Assembly: GCF_002080415.1 (NCBI RefSeq)
Contig: NZ_CP020474.1
Coordinates: 62,001-126,000 of the forward strand
Length of the DNA: 64,000 bases
Reading direction: 5' to 3'
DNA from: Roseovarius mucosus
GTDB lineage: Bacteria; Pseudomonadota; Alphaproteobacteria; Rhodobacterales; Rhodobacteraceae
Shown here: positions 45,028 to 53,801 of the stretch, piece by piece
How positions within the stretch are numbered: position 1 is the stretch's first letter
Layout: each line of letters opens with the position of its first letter
Notes under the pieces: model-generated
The model's input: the letters and a program-made list of their open reading frames with translations, nothing else
Told to the model about the DNA's origin: nothing
Database searches by the model: none
Made by a program: the position numbers and the translations under genes

Positions 45028-45987
45028 ATGACAGGGCAGGGGCGATCCGACCCAGAGACAGGCGCTGGCATCACGCTGGCGCATCTGTCGGACCCGCATC
45101 TGCCGCTGACGGGGCCGGTGCCGTGGCATAGCGTGCTGAACAAGCGGGCGCTGAGCCTTTTGTCATGGCACCGCAAGCGCCGCCATCACCACCGGCCAGA
45201 AATCCTCGCGATGCTGATCGCCGATATGCGCGACCATGCCCCTGACCAAATTGCGGTCACGGGGGATCTGACCAATCTTGGTCTGGAAAGCGAGTATCGT
45301 GCCGCGCGTCGCTGGCTTGAAAACCTAGGAAGGCCGGAGCGCGTCATGGTCATCCCTGGCAACCACGAGGCCCTCATTCGGGGCGCATGGGATGCGGGGG
45401 CGGCGCAGTGGCTGCCCTATTGGCAGGGCGATGCTGCACCCGTAACGGTGGATGTGTCCGACGCCTTTCCATATATGCGGCGGCGGGGGATGCTGGCCCT
45501 GATCGGCGTTTCAAGTGCTGTGGCCACCCCGCCGGCCTTTGCCAGCGGCGCGGTCAGTCCGGCGCAATTGGCGCGGCTGGCACCTATGTTGCGCAAGGCG
45601 CGTGATGCGGGCCTCTGCCGGGTGCTGATGATCCATCACCCGCCGCTCGATGGCACGGTATCGGCGCGCAAGGCCCTGCGTGACGCGGCGGCGTTCCGTG
45701 CCGTGCTGCAGGCGGAAGGCGTGGAATTAGTGCTGCATGGCCATAGCCACCGCCACCATCACCAGACACTTGAAACCCGCGATGGGCCAGCCTCGGTTAT
45801 TGGCGTGCCGTCAGCCTCGTCGCTTTATCCCGAGGCGGCCGCCTATCACCTCTATCATATCCGGCCCACCGCCGCGGGCTGGGAGATTGACGTTACGGCA
45901 CGGCACGCGACACGTGAGCAAGAGATGGCGACCGGGCGCTGCACCCGGTTGACACTGGCGCGCGCCCATGCAGCATGCGCGCCGTGA
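45028..45987 (+). CDS. calcineurin-like metallophosphoesterase
   Basis: 319 residues. All metal-site motifs are present: AHLSDPHL, AVTGDLTNLG, VIPGNHEA, MIHHPPL and LHGHSHRHHH. These bind a two-metal centre for phosphomonoester or diester cleavage. LpxH-like and Icc-like proteins share this fold. Given the neighbours, it may hydrolyse a lipid phosphate or nucleotide-lipid intermediate. There is no signal peptide, so it should act in the cytoplasm. A short gap with a six-bp hairpin (44982-44998) separates it from spt. Confidence 0.85.
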   Translation: MTGQGRSDPETGAGITLAHLSDPHLPLTGPVPWHSVLNKRALSLLSWHRKRRHHHRPEILAMLIADMRDHAPDQIAVTGDLTNLGLESEYRAARRWLENLGRPERVMVIPGNHEALIRGAWDAGAAQWLPYWQGDAAPVTVDVSDAFPYMRRRGMLALIGVSSAVATPPAFASGAVSPAQLARLAPMLRKARDAGLCRVLMIHHPPLDGTVSARKALRDAAAFRAVLQAEGVELVLHGHSHRHHHQTLETRDGPASVIGVPSASSLYPEAAAYHLYHIRPTAAGWEIDVTARHATREQEMATGRCTRLTLARAHAACAP

Positions 45988-46095
45988 TGACACCGCTGAA
46001 ACCAAATGCGGCACGCGCCAAGGGCGCAGCCGCCAAGACAAGAGACCGGCGCACCAGAGGCGCAAACTGTCCTGCAAGACCATGAAAGACCTTCC

Positions 46096-47811
46096 ATGCG
46101 CCTGATGCTGAACCTGTTCCGCGCCTATCCGATGGCCAGTTTCCTCATGGTGCTGGCGCTGTTCTTTTCGGGTCTGGCCGAAGGCTTGGGCCTGTCCGCC
46201 ATGTTGCCAATGCTCAAGATCGTGCTCAACACCGATCCATCCGGCACGATGGCAGAGCCGCCGGGGCAGATGGAACAGATGGTGCTTGATGTGCTCGCAT
46301 GGGCCGGAATTCCCGTGACACTCGGGGCGCTGCTGACCCTGATCGTGGTGGCGGCCACGTTCAAGGCGGTGCTGCTTTTGATCGCGCAGCGGCAGGTGGG
46401 CTATACCGCTGCCCGCGTTGCGACCGATCTCCGCCTGCAGATCTTGCGCAACATGATGCGCAGCCGCTGGCATTTCTTCCTGCATCAACCGGCGGGCAAG
46501 CTGGCCAATACGCTGGCCACCGAGGCGCAGCGCGCGGCGGATGCCTATATGAATGGCGCAACTGCGCTGACCTTTTTCATTCAGGCGCTGGTCTATACCT
46601 CGGTTGCGGTGGTGATTTCGTGGAAAGCAACCTTGCTCAGCCTGATCGGCGGGATCGTCATCATCGGCCTGTCGCATTTTCTGGTGCGGATCACCCGCAA
46701 GGCCGGCCAGAAACAAACCGATCTTATGGTCTCGCTGATGTCGCATCTGACCGATACGCTGCAATCGGTGAAACCGCTCAAGGCGATGGCCCGCGAACAT
46801 CTGGCGGATGAGCTGCTCAAGCACGAGACCAACCGTCTCAACAAGGCGCTGCGCCGTCAGGTTCTGGCCAGTGCTGCGCTCAACTCTGGCCAGGATCTGA
46901 TGTTCATCATGGTCATCGCCTTTGGTGTCTATCTGGCGCTCGGCATTCTTTCGATGGATTTCGCCATTGTGCTGATGCTGGCAGTGACGCTGGGGCGCGG
47001 ATATAACTTTCTGGGCAAGGTGCAGAAGCAATATCAGAAAATGATGCAGAGCGAGAGCGCCTATTGGTCGCTGATCGACACCAATCGCCGCGCCGAAGAA
47101 GAACAAGAGCATCTGGGCGGCCATGCCACCCCGGCGCTGACCAAGGGGATCGCCCTGCGCGATATCGCGTTTTCCTATGACGGCAACACGGTGCTCTCCG
47201 GCTTTGATCTTGATATTCCCGCGCATCAGATGACGACACTGGTCGGCCCCTCGGGGTCGGGCAAAACCACGATCATTGATCTGGTGATCGGTCTGTTGCG
47301 GCCGGACACGGGCCAGATCACGATTGATGACCGCCCGTTCGAGGAAATCGACCTCAAGGCGTGGCGTCGCATGGTGGGATATGTGCCGCAGGAAACGGTG
47401 CTGCTGCATGACAGCGTCTTGCACAACGTATCCTTGGGGGACCCGCAGATTTCCGAGGCTCGGGTAGAGGCGGCGCTGAAACAGGCTGGAGCCTGGGATT
47501 TCGTGCAGGACCTGCCCGAAGGTATCCACACCCTCGTGGGCGAGCGCGGCGGGCGGCTTTCTGGGGGCCAGCGTCAGCGGGTCGCCATTGCCCGCGCGCT
47601 GATCAACGCGCCGCAACTTCTGATCCTCGACGAGGCGACCAGCGCGCTTGACCCCGAAAGCGAGGCCGCCATCATCGAAACGCTGCGCGGCCTGCGTGAA
47701 CAGCTTACAATCCTTGCCATCACACATAACAGCAGCCTGTCGGATGCCGCCGATGTCGTCCACCGGCTAGAGCCTGCGGCGGCGCCAAAGGTCGCGACAG
47801 ACGAGGCTTAG
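46096..47811 (+). CDS. ABC transporter, fused permease-ATPase (MsbA-like lipid exporter)
   Basis: 571 residues from ATG 46096 (MRLMLNLFRAYP); the upstream frame is not homologous. A six-helix type 1 exporter domain precedes the ATPase. Walker A is GPSGSGKTTIIDL, the signature LSGGQRQRVAIARAL and Walker B LLILDEATSALD. Half-transporters of this kind flip lipids across the inner membrane. It is last in the plus-strand operon and the natural candidate to export the lipid made by the preceding genes. The exact cargo is not shown by sequence. Confidence 0.88.
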   Translation: MRLMLNLFRAYPMASFLMVLALFFSGLAEGLGLSAMLPMLKIVLNTDPSGTMAEPPGQMEQMVLDVLAWAGIPVTLGALLTLIVVAATFKAVLLLIAQRQVGYTAARVATDLRLQILRNMMRSRWHFFLHQPAGKLANTLATEAQRAADAYMNGATALTFFIQALVYTSVAVVISWKATLLSLIGGIVIIGLSHFLVRITRKAGQKQTDLMVSLMSHLTDTLQSVKPLKAMAREHLADELLKHETNRLNKALRRQVLASAALNSGQDLMFIMVIAFGVYLALGILSMDFAIVLMLAVTLGRGYNFLGKVQKQYQKMMQSESAYWSLIDTNRRAEEEQEHLGGHATPALTKGIALRDIAFSYDGNTVLSGFDLDIPAHQMTTLVGPSGSGKTTIIDLVIGLLRPDTGQITIDDRPFEEIDLKAWRRMVGYVPQETVLLHDSVLHNVSLGDPQISEARVEAALKQAGAWDFVQDLPEGIHTLVGERGGRLSGGQRQRVAIARALINAPQLLILDEATSALDPESEAAIIETLRGLREQLTILAITHNSSLSDAADVVHRLEPAAAPKVATDEA

Positions 47812-48935
47812 CTACGACCCACCAAGGCGTTGATCCGGTCCAGCGCACGCGCCATGTCACTGGGCGGGGGCGTGTCTGAGGCGGGGCGCACAGGCTCTCC
47901 CAGCCATGTCATGCGGCCCGAGCGCGCAAGCCGCAGGTGCATCTGGCTGATGTCGCGCGACAGATGCTTCCAGCCCCAACGCATCAAGGCGCGATAGGCC
48001 AGTGCACCAAGGCTAAGATCAGGGCGGTCAGGATCGTGTCGCGCGAGCGCGCGTGCCTGCGCACGCTCTCCGATCGCCACCAGCGCATCGTGCCGCATGC
48101 TCAGCGTGCCCGCGCCCAGATCGAACATATGCACGGGCTTGCCCGTCGCATAGGCCTCAGACAACATCGAGATACTGTCAGCAGTGACAATGATCTCATC
48201 CGCGATGGCCAGAAACCCAAGATAGGGGTTTTCCGGGTCATTGGGCCGAAAACGATAAAGCTGCATCGGCACATCGGTTTGCGCGGCAAAGGCAGCGATG
48301 GCCTCAGGCGGCGTGCGGGCGCTGGAACTGATAAGAAGCGATCCGCCCCGCGTCTTTGCAAGCGCCATCGTATCGCGCAAGAGCCGCGCAGAGGCGCGCG
48401 CGCCAAACGCATAGGGGCCGCTCGGGCCGCCGATATTCAGCGTAAGATAAGGCCGGGGCAGATGCGCCAATTTGGGGGCCCAGTGTGCGCGCGCCGTCTC
48501 CAGCCGTTCGGGCGTCAGCGGATGCAGGGGCAGGGCGTTGCGCAACACATTGGGCCGGTCAGGCACGCGGTATTGTGGCGTGGTGATGACCAGATCGAAA
48601 TGTGCAGGATCGGCCCAAAGCCGCCCCAAAAACACCAGCCGCGTGCGCCCGCCCGATTGATCCTTGATCCAGCGCGCGACAGGCTCGTTGCGCATGCCCA
48701 TGGAAATCACCAGATCGGGCCAAGGGGCGCTCAGCGGATCAGAGGCGGGAAGGTCTACCCCCCGCAAATCACGCCCACGAAACAGCGTGGTGCGGATTTC
48801 CTTTTTGCGATATCGCAAGGTTTTGATCTCATAAGGCCAGCCCAGCCCCTGTGCCAGCGCGCGCACTTGGGTTTTCTCGCCAGAGCGGTAGGCATCCAGC
48901 ACCCAGACGCGTGGGGTCGCGTTGGCCTCAGGCAT
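47808..48935 (-). CDS. ELM1/DUF1022 family protein, copy 1
   Basis: 375 residues. The family is named for a plant mitochondrial fission factor; bacterial members look like GT-B-fold glycosyltransferases. The first domain has WVLDAYRSGEKTQVRALAQ, in which the usual G-D-N-x-Q reads G-E-K-T-Q. The second has IIVTADSISMLSEAYATGKPV, a donor-binding-like acidic segment. ISMGMRNEPVARWIK and SGGRTRLVFLGR are shared with the other two copies in this locus. It starts inside the upstream acyltransferase gene (eight-base overlap) and its stop overlaps that of the ABC gene. Confidence 0.85.
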   Translation of the reverse strand: MPEANATPRVWVLDAYRSGEKTQVRALAQGLGWPYEIKTLRYRKKEIRTTLFRGRDLRGVDLPASDPLSAPWPDLVISMGMRNEPVARWIKDQSGGRTRLVFLGRLWADPAHFDLVITTPQYRVPDRPNVLRNALPLHPLTPERLETARAHWAPKLAHLPRPYLTLNIGGPSGPYAFGARASARLLRDTMALAKTRGGSLLISSSARTPPEAIAAFAAQTDVPMQLYRFRPNDPENPYLGFLAIADEIIVTADSISMLSEAYATGKPVHMFDLGAGTLSMRHDALVAIGERAQARALARHDPDRPDLSLGALAYRALMRWGWKHLSRDISQMHLRLARSGRMTWLGEPVRPASDTPPPSDMARALDRINALVGRS

Positions 48936-49881
48936 CCGGGGCCTTTGGGGCGCTGTCGCGGGTCTTGAACCAACGACGTTTCATGCAGATCCATTCGCCG
49001 GGATAGTCCCTGATCCAATCTTCAAAAATCAGGTTCAGACGATGTGTCATGTCAAGGATACGCTCTTTGCGCGGCAGATCGGGATCGGCTGGGGCAAGGG
49101 GGGCCAGAACCTCGATCCGAAAGCGGGCGTTGGGCAGGCGCACGGCGCGTATCGGCACCAGCGGATAGCCGCGCTGTGCCAACAAGGCAGGCAGGGTGCT
49201 GGTGGGCGTGGGCGTGCCGAAAAAGGGCACCATCTCGCCTTGATCAACGCGGGTGTCAAAGGCGGCACCAACCGACCGACCGGCTGCCAACTCATGCAAA
49301 AGTTCCCGCGCGCCCCCCGCACTTGGCACCAAGGGACCACCGAACGCCCGACGCAGCGAAAGAAAAAAACCGTGCAGCCACGGGTTTGGCTCGGGCGTAT
49401 AGATCACCGAAATCGTCAACTCTCGCTCGCGCCCAATCAGGTTGCAGAGCTGCCACGCGCTGACATGGGCGGTGGCAAAGACAATCGCCTCTTTGCGCGC
49501 GATGATTTCCTCTGCCTCGGGATGAACGAAAAACTCCAAGTGCTGCGTGCGGTTCTGCCAAAGTCGTTCGAGCAGGAAAAGTTCCGCAGCCGCACGTCCG
49601 GTAGACCGGAAAATATCGCGCATCACCGCGTCGCGTGTGGTGTCACTCGCCTCGGGCAGCACATGCGAAAGATTGCGCCCGACCGTGCGGCGCTTTTGCG
49701 CGTTGCGATAGCCCAGCCACCCCAGAGCGCGTGCAAAAAGCCCTGAGGCCACAGAAAATGGCAGCAGCCGCGCAAACCCGAGCATCAGATAGAACACGCC
49801 CGCCTCAACCATCCAAGCCGGGGTCTGAACCCACGGAAACCGTGCGATCAGCCCCTTGGGCGTGAGGAAAAATTTTGCCAT
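48928..49881 (-). CDS. LpxL-like lysophospholipid acyltransferase family protein, copy A
   Basis: 317 residues, one N-terminal membrane helix (about 23-48). It has the lipid A acyltransferase fold, but the catalytic HX4(D/E) motif reads H-V-S-A-W-Q at residues 139-144, with glutamine in place of the acid. Other family blocks (GAAFDTRVDQGEMVPFFG; PLVPIRAVRLPNARFRIEV) are kept. It therefore may be inactive, use a different mechanism, or have shifted substrate. Its neighbour at 50601-51611 has the intact motif, which makes the change informative. It is cotranscribed with ELM1 copy 1. Confidence 0.85.
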   Translation of the reverse strand: MAKFFLTPKGLIARFPWVQTPAWMVEAGVFYLMLGFARLLPFSVASGLFARALGWLGYRNAQKRRTVGRNLSHVLPEASDTTRDAVMRDIFRSTGRAAAELFLLERLWQNRTQHLEFFVHPEAEEIIARKEAIVFATAHVSAWQLCNLIGRERELTISVIYTPEPNPWLHGFFLSLRRAFGGPLVPSAGGARELLHELAAGRSVGAAFDTRVDQGEMVPFFGTPTPTSTLPALLAQRGYPLVPIRAVRLPNARFRIEVLAPLAPADPDLPRKERILDMTHRLNLIFEDWIRDYPGEWICMKRRWFKTRDSAPKAPDA

Positions 49882-49926
49882 GGCGGATATCCGTTCCCGG
49901 ACTTGTGGCGCGGATAAGACCCGCGC

Positions 49927-50583
49927 CTAGGTGCGGTCGGACCGTTCCGGCTTGGTCGGGTAGGTGCGAAAAATCAGATCCCACAGCGGCGAGCTGACAC
50001 CATAGCGCCCGGCATCATCCGAAAAATGGTGCCGCATATGGTAATGCTTGAGGAATTTCAGCGCCGGGTGCCGCATCGGGAAATGGTGCGTGGCATAGTG
50101 GATATAGTCATAGACCAGATAGCCGATGATGAAGAACCCGGTGAACGGCTCGGCCCAGGGGTAGGGCAGGACCGTGTAGAACATGAGATAGAGCACGGCG
50201 ATGATTGGCAGCGCGCCCGCGGGCGGCATCAGCAGGCGCGTCTTATCCTGTGGCGTATCGTGATGAACGCCATGAAAAAGATAGATGAAACGGCGGCCCA
50301 TGTCGGTCTTGGGCTCAAAGTGAAAGAGGTAGCGATGCAGCAGGTATTCCGCCAGCGTCCATGTCACAAGGCCCGCAACCCCGATCATCGCCATGCCGCC
50401 CCAGCCGATGCCATGCACCATCACAGCGCGCGCAATCAACCAGATGGCCACCGGACCCCAGACCAGCAAGGGCACGATGGGATGCACATGGCTCAACTTT
50501 TCAAGAAGCGGGTTCTCGAACAGGCGAACCGACTCGTCGACGCGATGCGTGCGACTGGGTTGATGACTTGTCATTTTGGGCAC
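49927..50583 (-). CDS. sterol desaturase/fatty acid hydroxylase superfamily membrane protein
   Basis: 218 residues, about four hydrophobic segments. The diiron histidine boxes are H83RYLFH88, H104GVHH108, H162YATHH167 and H180YHMRHH186, the arrangement of fatty acid 2-hydroxylases. In eukaryotes FA2H hydroxylates the N-acyl chain of ceramide. That role would fit the sphingolipid genes around it, but desaturation or other C-H oxidation is also possible. It is encoded between two LpxL-like genes on the same strand. Confidence 0.9.
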   Translation of the reverse strand: MPKMTSHQPSRTHRVDESVRLFENPLLEKLSHVHPIVPLLVWGPVAIWLIARAVMVHGIGWGGMAMIGVAGLVTWTLAEYLLHRYLFHFEPKTDMGRRFIYLFHGVHHDTPQDKTRLLMPPAGALPIIAVLYLMFYTVLPYPWAEPFTGFFIIGYLVYDYIHYATHHFPMRHPALKFLKHYHMRHHFSDDAGRYGVSSPLWDLIFRTYPTKPERSDRT

Positions 50584-50600
50584 TCCTGATCTGCGCCGAC

Positions 50601-51611
50601 TTATGCGTCTTCATATATGTCGGTTTTAGCCCGAAGAATAGAAGACGGCCAGATTTTGCTCGTGCAAAGCCAATCTCCGGGCTTTGCCGTTATCCATTGT
50701 TCGAACTTCTCGTTGATCTGACGGGCAAGGTCAACGGTCTGATTGTCGCGGTCCATCGTGGGGTCACTGGGCACCAAGGGCGGATAGAACCGCACGCGAA
50801 AGCGCGCACCGGGCAGCCGTTCGGCCTGCACGGGAACCAAAGGCACGCCAAACCGCAACGCCAGCCGCGCGGGCAACAGCGAGGATTCCTTGTCTTCATC
50901 GAAAAACGGAATCGGTTTGCCGCCCTCGACGCGCCGATCCGTCAGCATGATTGGCGACCGCCCGGACTTCAGCGCATCAACAAAGGCGCGCAAACCCTCG
51001 TTGCGCGACACCAATTCGCAGCCCAGCATGCCCCGATATTGCAGCATCGTGCGGTCAAGCCACGGGTTTGTCAGCGGGGCGTACATGGCACAGGGGCGCA
51101 CACCCAAACGCGCGATGGCGGTGGCCATCATTTCCCAGTTTGCCAGATGCGCCGACACGAAAACCGCCGGTTTGGTCGGATCAGAATAGGCGGGAATCTG
51201 CTCAAGCACTTCGATTTCCAGAGTGTCGCGCTTTGGATTGCAGAGCTTGGCCAGATTTGGATATTCGCCCAGCACCGCGCCAGCATTGGCCCAGACCTGA
51301 TTGGCCAGATTGTCGATCTCAGCCGGCGACCTGTCAGGCAGGGACATTGTAAGATTGGCGCGCACATGCTGATTGCGCCGGCCAAAGATCCTGCCAAACA
51401 TCTGCCCCAGACGCGCCCCAAGCGCAGAGGCCCATGTCACGGGCATCAAACGGAAAAGCGACATGACCGAGGCCAAGACCACATAGTCGATGAACCACAG
51501 CACATTGCGCGCAACGCGGTTATTGAACAGCTTGTCGCGATGGGCATTGGCGAGAATGAATTTGGCCAAGGAGGACTCGACTTCTTCTGATGCAGTGTGG
51601 ATACTTACCAC
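50601..51611 (-). CDS. LpxL-like acyltransferase, copy B
   Basis: 336 residues if GTG 51611 is the start; an ATG at 51731 would give a longer N-terminus without resemblance, and no good ribosome-binding site is visible, so the start is unsure. A membrane helix lies at about 37-60. The catalytic HX4E motif is intact as H155LANWE160. LTDRRVEGGKPIPFF and PLVPVQAERLPGARFRV are family blocks. It should transfer an acyl chain to a lipid acceptor at the inner membrane. It is divergent from the ceramide synthase-like gene. Confidence 0.85.
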   Translation of the reverse strand: MVSIHTASEEVESSLAKFILANAHRDKLFNNRVARNVLWFIDYVVLASVMSLFRLMPVTWASALGARLGQMFGRIFGRRNQHVRANLTMSLPDRSPAEIDNLANQVWANAGAVLGEYPNLAKLCNPKRDTLEIEVLEQIPAYSDPTKPAVFVSAHLANWEMMATAIARLGVRPCAMYAPLTNPWLDRTMLQYRGMLGCELVSRNEGLRAFVDALKSGRSPIMLTDRRVEGGKPIPFFDEDKESSLLPARLALRFGVPLVPVQAERLPGARFRVRFYPPLVPSDPTMDRDNQTVDLARQINEKFEQWITAKPGDWLCTSKIWPSSILRAKTDIYEDA

Positions 51612-51732
51612 GTTAATTGAGGCAAGGTGCCGGAATTGCAAGCAGTTTCCATGGTTGGTTCCGCCGCTCTGGCATGCGCGCCACGCAGGGCTGCGCGCCG
51701 CCTTGCCCGCATCATCGCAAGAAAGGCCCAAG

Positions 51733-52884
51733 ATGTCGCCAACACAGCCTGAGGGCGCTCACATTCGGCTGGTCGAGGCCGTAAATGGCGCGGCGGTCCG
51801 GGATTTCCTGCACCTGCCAGAGCGGATCTATGCCGATGATCCGGCTTGGGTGGCCCCACTGATCTTTGAGCAAAAGCAGCGCGTGTTCGAGAATGCGCCG
51901 CTCTTTGCCCATTGCGAGGTTGCCCGTTGGGTGGCCTACCGCGACGGCGTGCCCGTGGGCCGCATCACGGCGCAGCTTGATACGCTTCAACCCGAGGCCG
52001 AAGAGGGGGGCAAGATCGGCTATTTCGGGATGCTTGAGGCGGTGGATGACAGAGCCGTGTTCGACGCGCTTTTTGGCGCGGCCGAGGCGTGGCTGCGCGA
52101 TAGGGGCGCGGCCCATCTGCGCGGGCCCTACAACCTCTCGATCAATGAGGATCTTGGCCTTTTGGTTGAGAATTTCGACGATCCGCCCTTCGTGATGATG
52201 GGCCACGCGCGGCCCTATTATCAAAGACAGATCGAGGATCGCGGTTTTGCCACGATCAAGGACCTCCTGACCTACAAGGTGCGCCCCGATTTCGTCGCCC
52301 CCGAGGTGATGACGAAACTGGCCCAACGTGCCAGCCGCACCGTCACCATCCGCCCCCTCAACAGCAAGGGCAAGGCGGCGGATTACGAGGCGATGCGCGA
52401 TATCTTCAACGATGCCTGGTCGGACAATTGGGGCTTTGTGCCCTTTACGCGCGAAGAATTCGCCGAAACCGCCAAGGTTCTGTCGTTCCTTCTGTCGGAC
52501 GATTACATCCAGTTCGCCGAGATTGACGGACGCCCCGTGGCCTTTATCACCGCCTTTCCCAATCTCAACGAGCTGATCGGCGATCTGCGCGGGCGGCTTT
52601 TGCCCTTTGGCTGGGCCAAGCTCTTGTGGCGGCTCAAGGTACGTGGACCGAAAAGCGCGCGCGTGGCGCTGATGGGGGTGCGGAAGGAATACCAGAATTC
52701 CCGCCTTGGGCCGACGTTGGCGTTTTTGGTGATCGACGCGGTGCGCAAGGCGATGCAGCAACGAAACGTCACTTCGGTCGAGATGGGCTGGATACTCGAG
52801 GATAATCATGGCATGCGGCATATCATCGAGGCCATCGGCAGCACGATCTACAAGCGCTATCGCGTCTATCAGAAACCCCTGTAG
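51733..52884 (+). CDS. GNAT-fold N-acyltransferase, bacterial ceramide synthase-like
   Basis: 383 residues from ATG 51733 (AAAGG nearby). The two-lobed GNAT protein resembles the family now known as bacterial ceramide synthase (bCerS of Caulobacter), which attaches the N-acyl chain to the sphingoid base. The N-terminal FLHLPERIYADDPAWVAPL and the central RGPYNLSINEDLGLLVENF and NDAWSDNWGFVPFT are family-typical. The C-terminal lobe has VALMGVRKEYQNSRLGPTLA, in which the acyl-CoA loop RKEYQNSRLG stands out. It is the expected fifth ceramide gene, 7 kb from spt. The assignment is from sequence memory and context, not a search. Confidence 0.78.
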   Translation: MSPTQPEGAHIRLVEAVNGAAVRDFLHLPERIYADDPAWVAPLIFEQKQRVFENAPLFAHCEVARWVAYRDGVPVGRITAQLDTLQPEAEEGGKIGYFGMLEAVDDRAVFDALFGAAEAWLRDRGAAHLRGPYNLSINEDLGLLVENFDDPPFVMMGHARPYYQRQIEDRGFATIKDLLTYKVRPDFVAPEVMTKLAQRASRTVTIRPLNSKGKAADYEAMRDIFNDAWSDNWGFVPFTREEFAETAKVLSFLLSDDYIQFAEIDGRPVAFITAFPNLNELIGDLRGRLLPFGWAKLLWRLKVRGPKSARVALMGVRKEYQNSRLGPTLAFLVIDAVRKAMQQRNVTSVEMGWILEDNHGMRHIIEAIGSTIYKRYRVYQKPL

Positions 52885-52925
52885 CGCGACCGAAGGCCAG
52901 ACCAAGGCACTGAGAAAGTGAGACC

Positions 52926-53723
52926 GTGACAGATTTTGCTTCCGTAATCCTTGCGGGCGAACGGGATGACCGCGACGCCCTGCGCGACGAAACCGGTGTG
53001 GCGTGCAAGGCGTTGCTCGATATCGGCGGCACGCCGATGATCCGCCGCGTGATTGACGCGCTGCGCTCTGCGCAGTCGATTGGCACGATCCATCTCAGCG
53101 GCCCGACCGAGGCCTGTGTTCAAAGCGATGCCGGGCTGGCGGGATTGGTGGCACGCAAAGAGGTCGCTTGGGTTGCCTCTGGCCCATCCCCCAGCACCAG
53201 CGCGCACCAGATGCTCAGCCGCTTTCCCGCCAGTCAGCCGGTCATGATCACGACTGCCGATCATCCGCTTTTGACCGGTGAGATCGTTGATCATTTCTGC
53301 CGTGGCGCAGCAAAGAGTGGCTGCGACGTGGTGATTGGTCTTGCCCCCTATGATTTGGTGCGTGCGACCTACCCTGAATTGAAAAAGACCGTCTTGCGGT
53401 TCCGCGATGGCGGTTATTGCGGCTGCAATCTCTTTGGCTTTCTGACCGAGGACGGGCGCCGGGTGGCGGATTTCTGGCGGCAGGTCGAGAAAGACCGCAA
53501 AAAGCCGCTGGTGGTGATCCGGCTTTTGGGGCTGTGGTCGCTCTTGAGCTATCGCATGGGCTGGCTCACGCTGGACAAGGCGCTGGCGCGCCTGTCACGC
53601 CGGGTGGGCGTGCGCATCGGTGTGGTCATTCTGCCCTATGCCCATGCCTCGGTCGATGTGGATTCGGTGTCGGATTACGTGCTGGTGCAACAATATAGCG
53701 CCGAGGGGCGCGGCGGGGCGTAG
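52926..53723 (+). CDS. MobA-like NTP transferase domain protein
   Basis: 265 residues. The Rossmann-like nucleotidyltransferase start ASVILAGERDDRDALR is followed by KALLDIGGTPMIRRVIDAL. The acidic metal site lies in MITTADHPLL. The domain activates sugars or small alcohols as nucleotide derivatives (CTP- or GTP-dependent). The G-x-x-R-K loop is changed to GERDD, so the chemistry is uncertain. It follows the ceramide synthase-like gene by 41 bases and probably activates a head group. Confidence 0.82.
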   Translation: MTDFASVILAGERDDRDALRDETGVACKALLDIGGTPMIRRVIDALRSAQSIGTIHLSGPTEACVQSDAGLAGLVARKEVAWVASGPSPSTSAHQMLSRFPASQPVMITTADHPLLTGEIVDHFCRGAAKSGCDVVIGLAPYDLVRATYPELKKTVLRFRDGGYCGCNLFGFLTEDGRRVADFWRQVEKDRKKPLVVIRLLGLWSLLSYRMGWLTLDKALARLSRRVGVRIGVVILPYAHASVDVDSVSDYVLVQQYSAEGRGGA

Positions 53724-53775
53724 GGGTGATTTCATAGGTCAGGCGTTGGCCCCAACCGTCCCGCGCGGCTCATCG

Positions 53776-53801
53776 CGAGGGGTCTACCCTCTCACCCCTC
53801 G
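53776..53801. terminator. hairpin between convergent NTP-transferase and sulfotransferase genes
   Basis: CGAGGGGT (53776-53783) pairs with ACCCCTCG (53794-53801) around a ten-base loop. It overlaps the end of the sulfotransferase gene and could stop transcripts from both sides. Confidence 0.4.
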
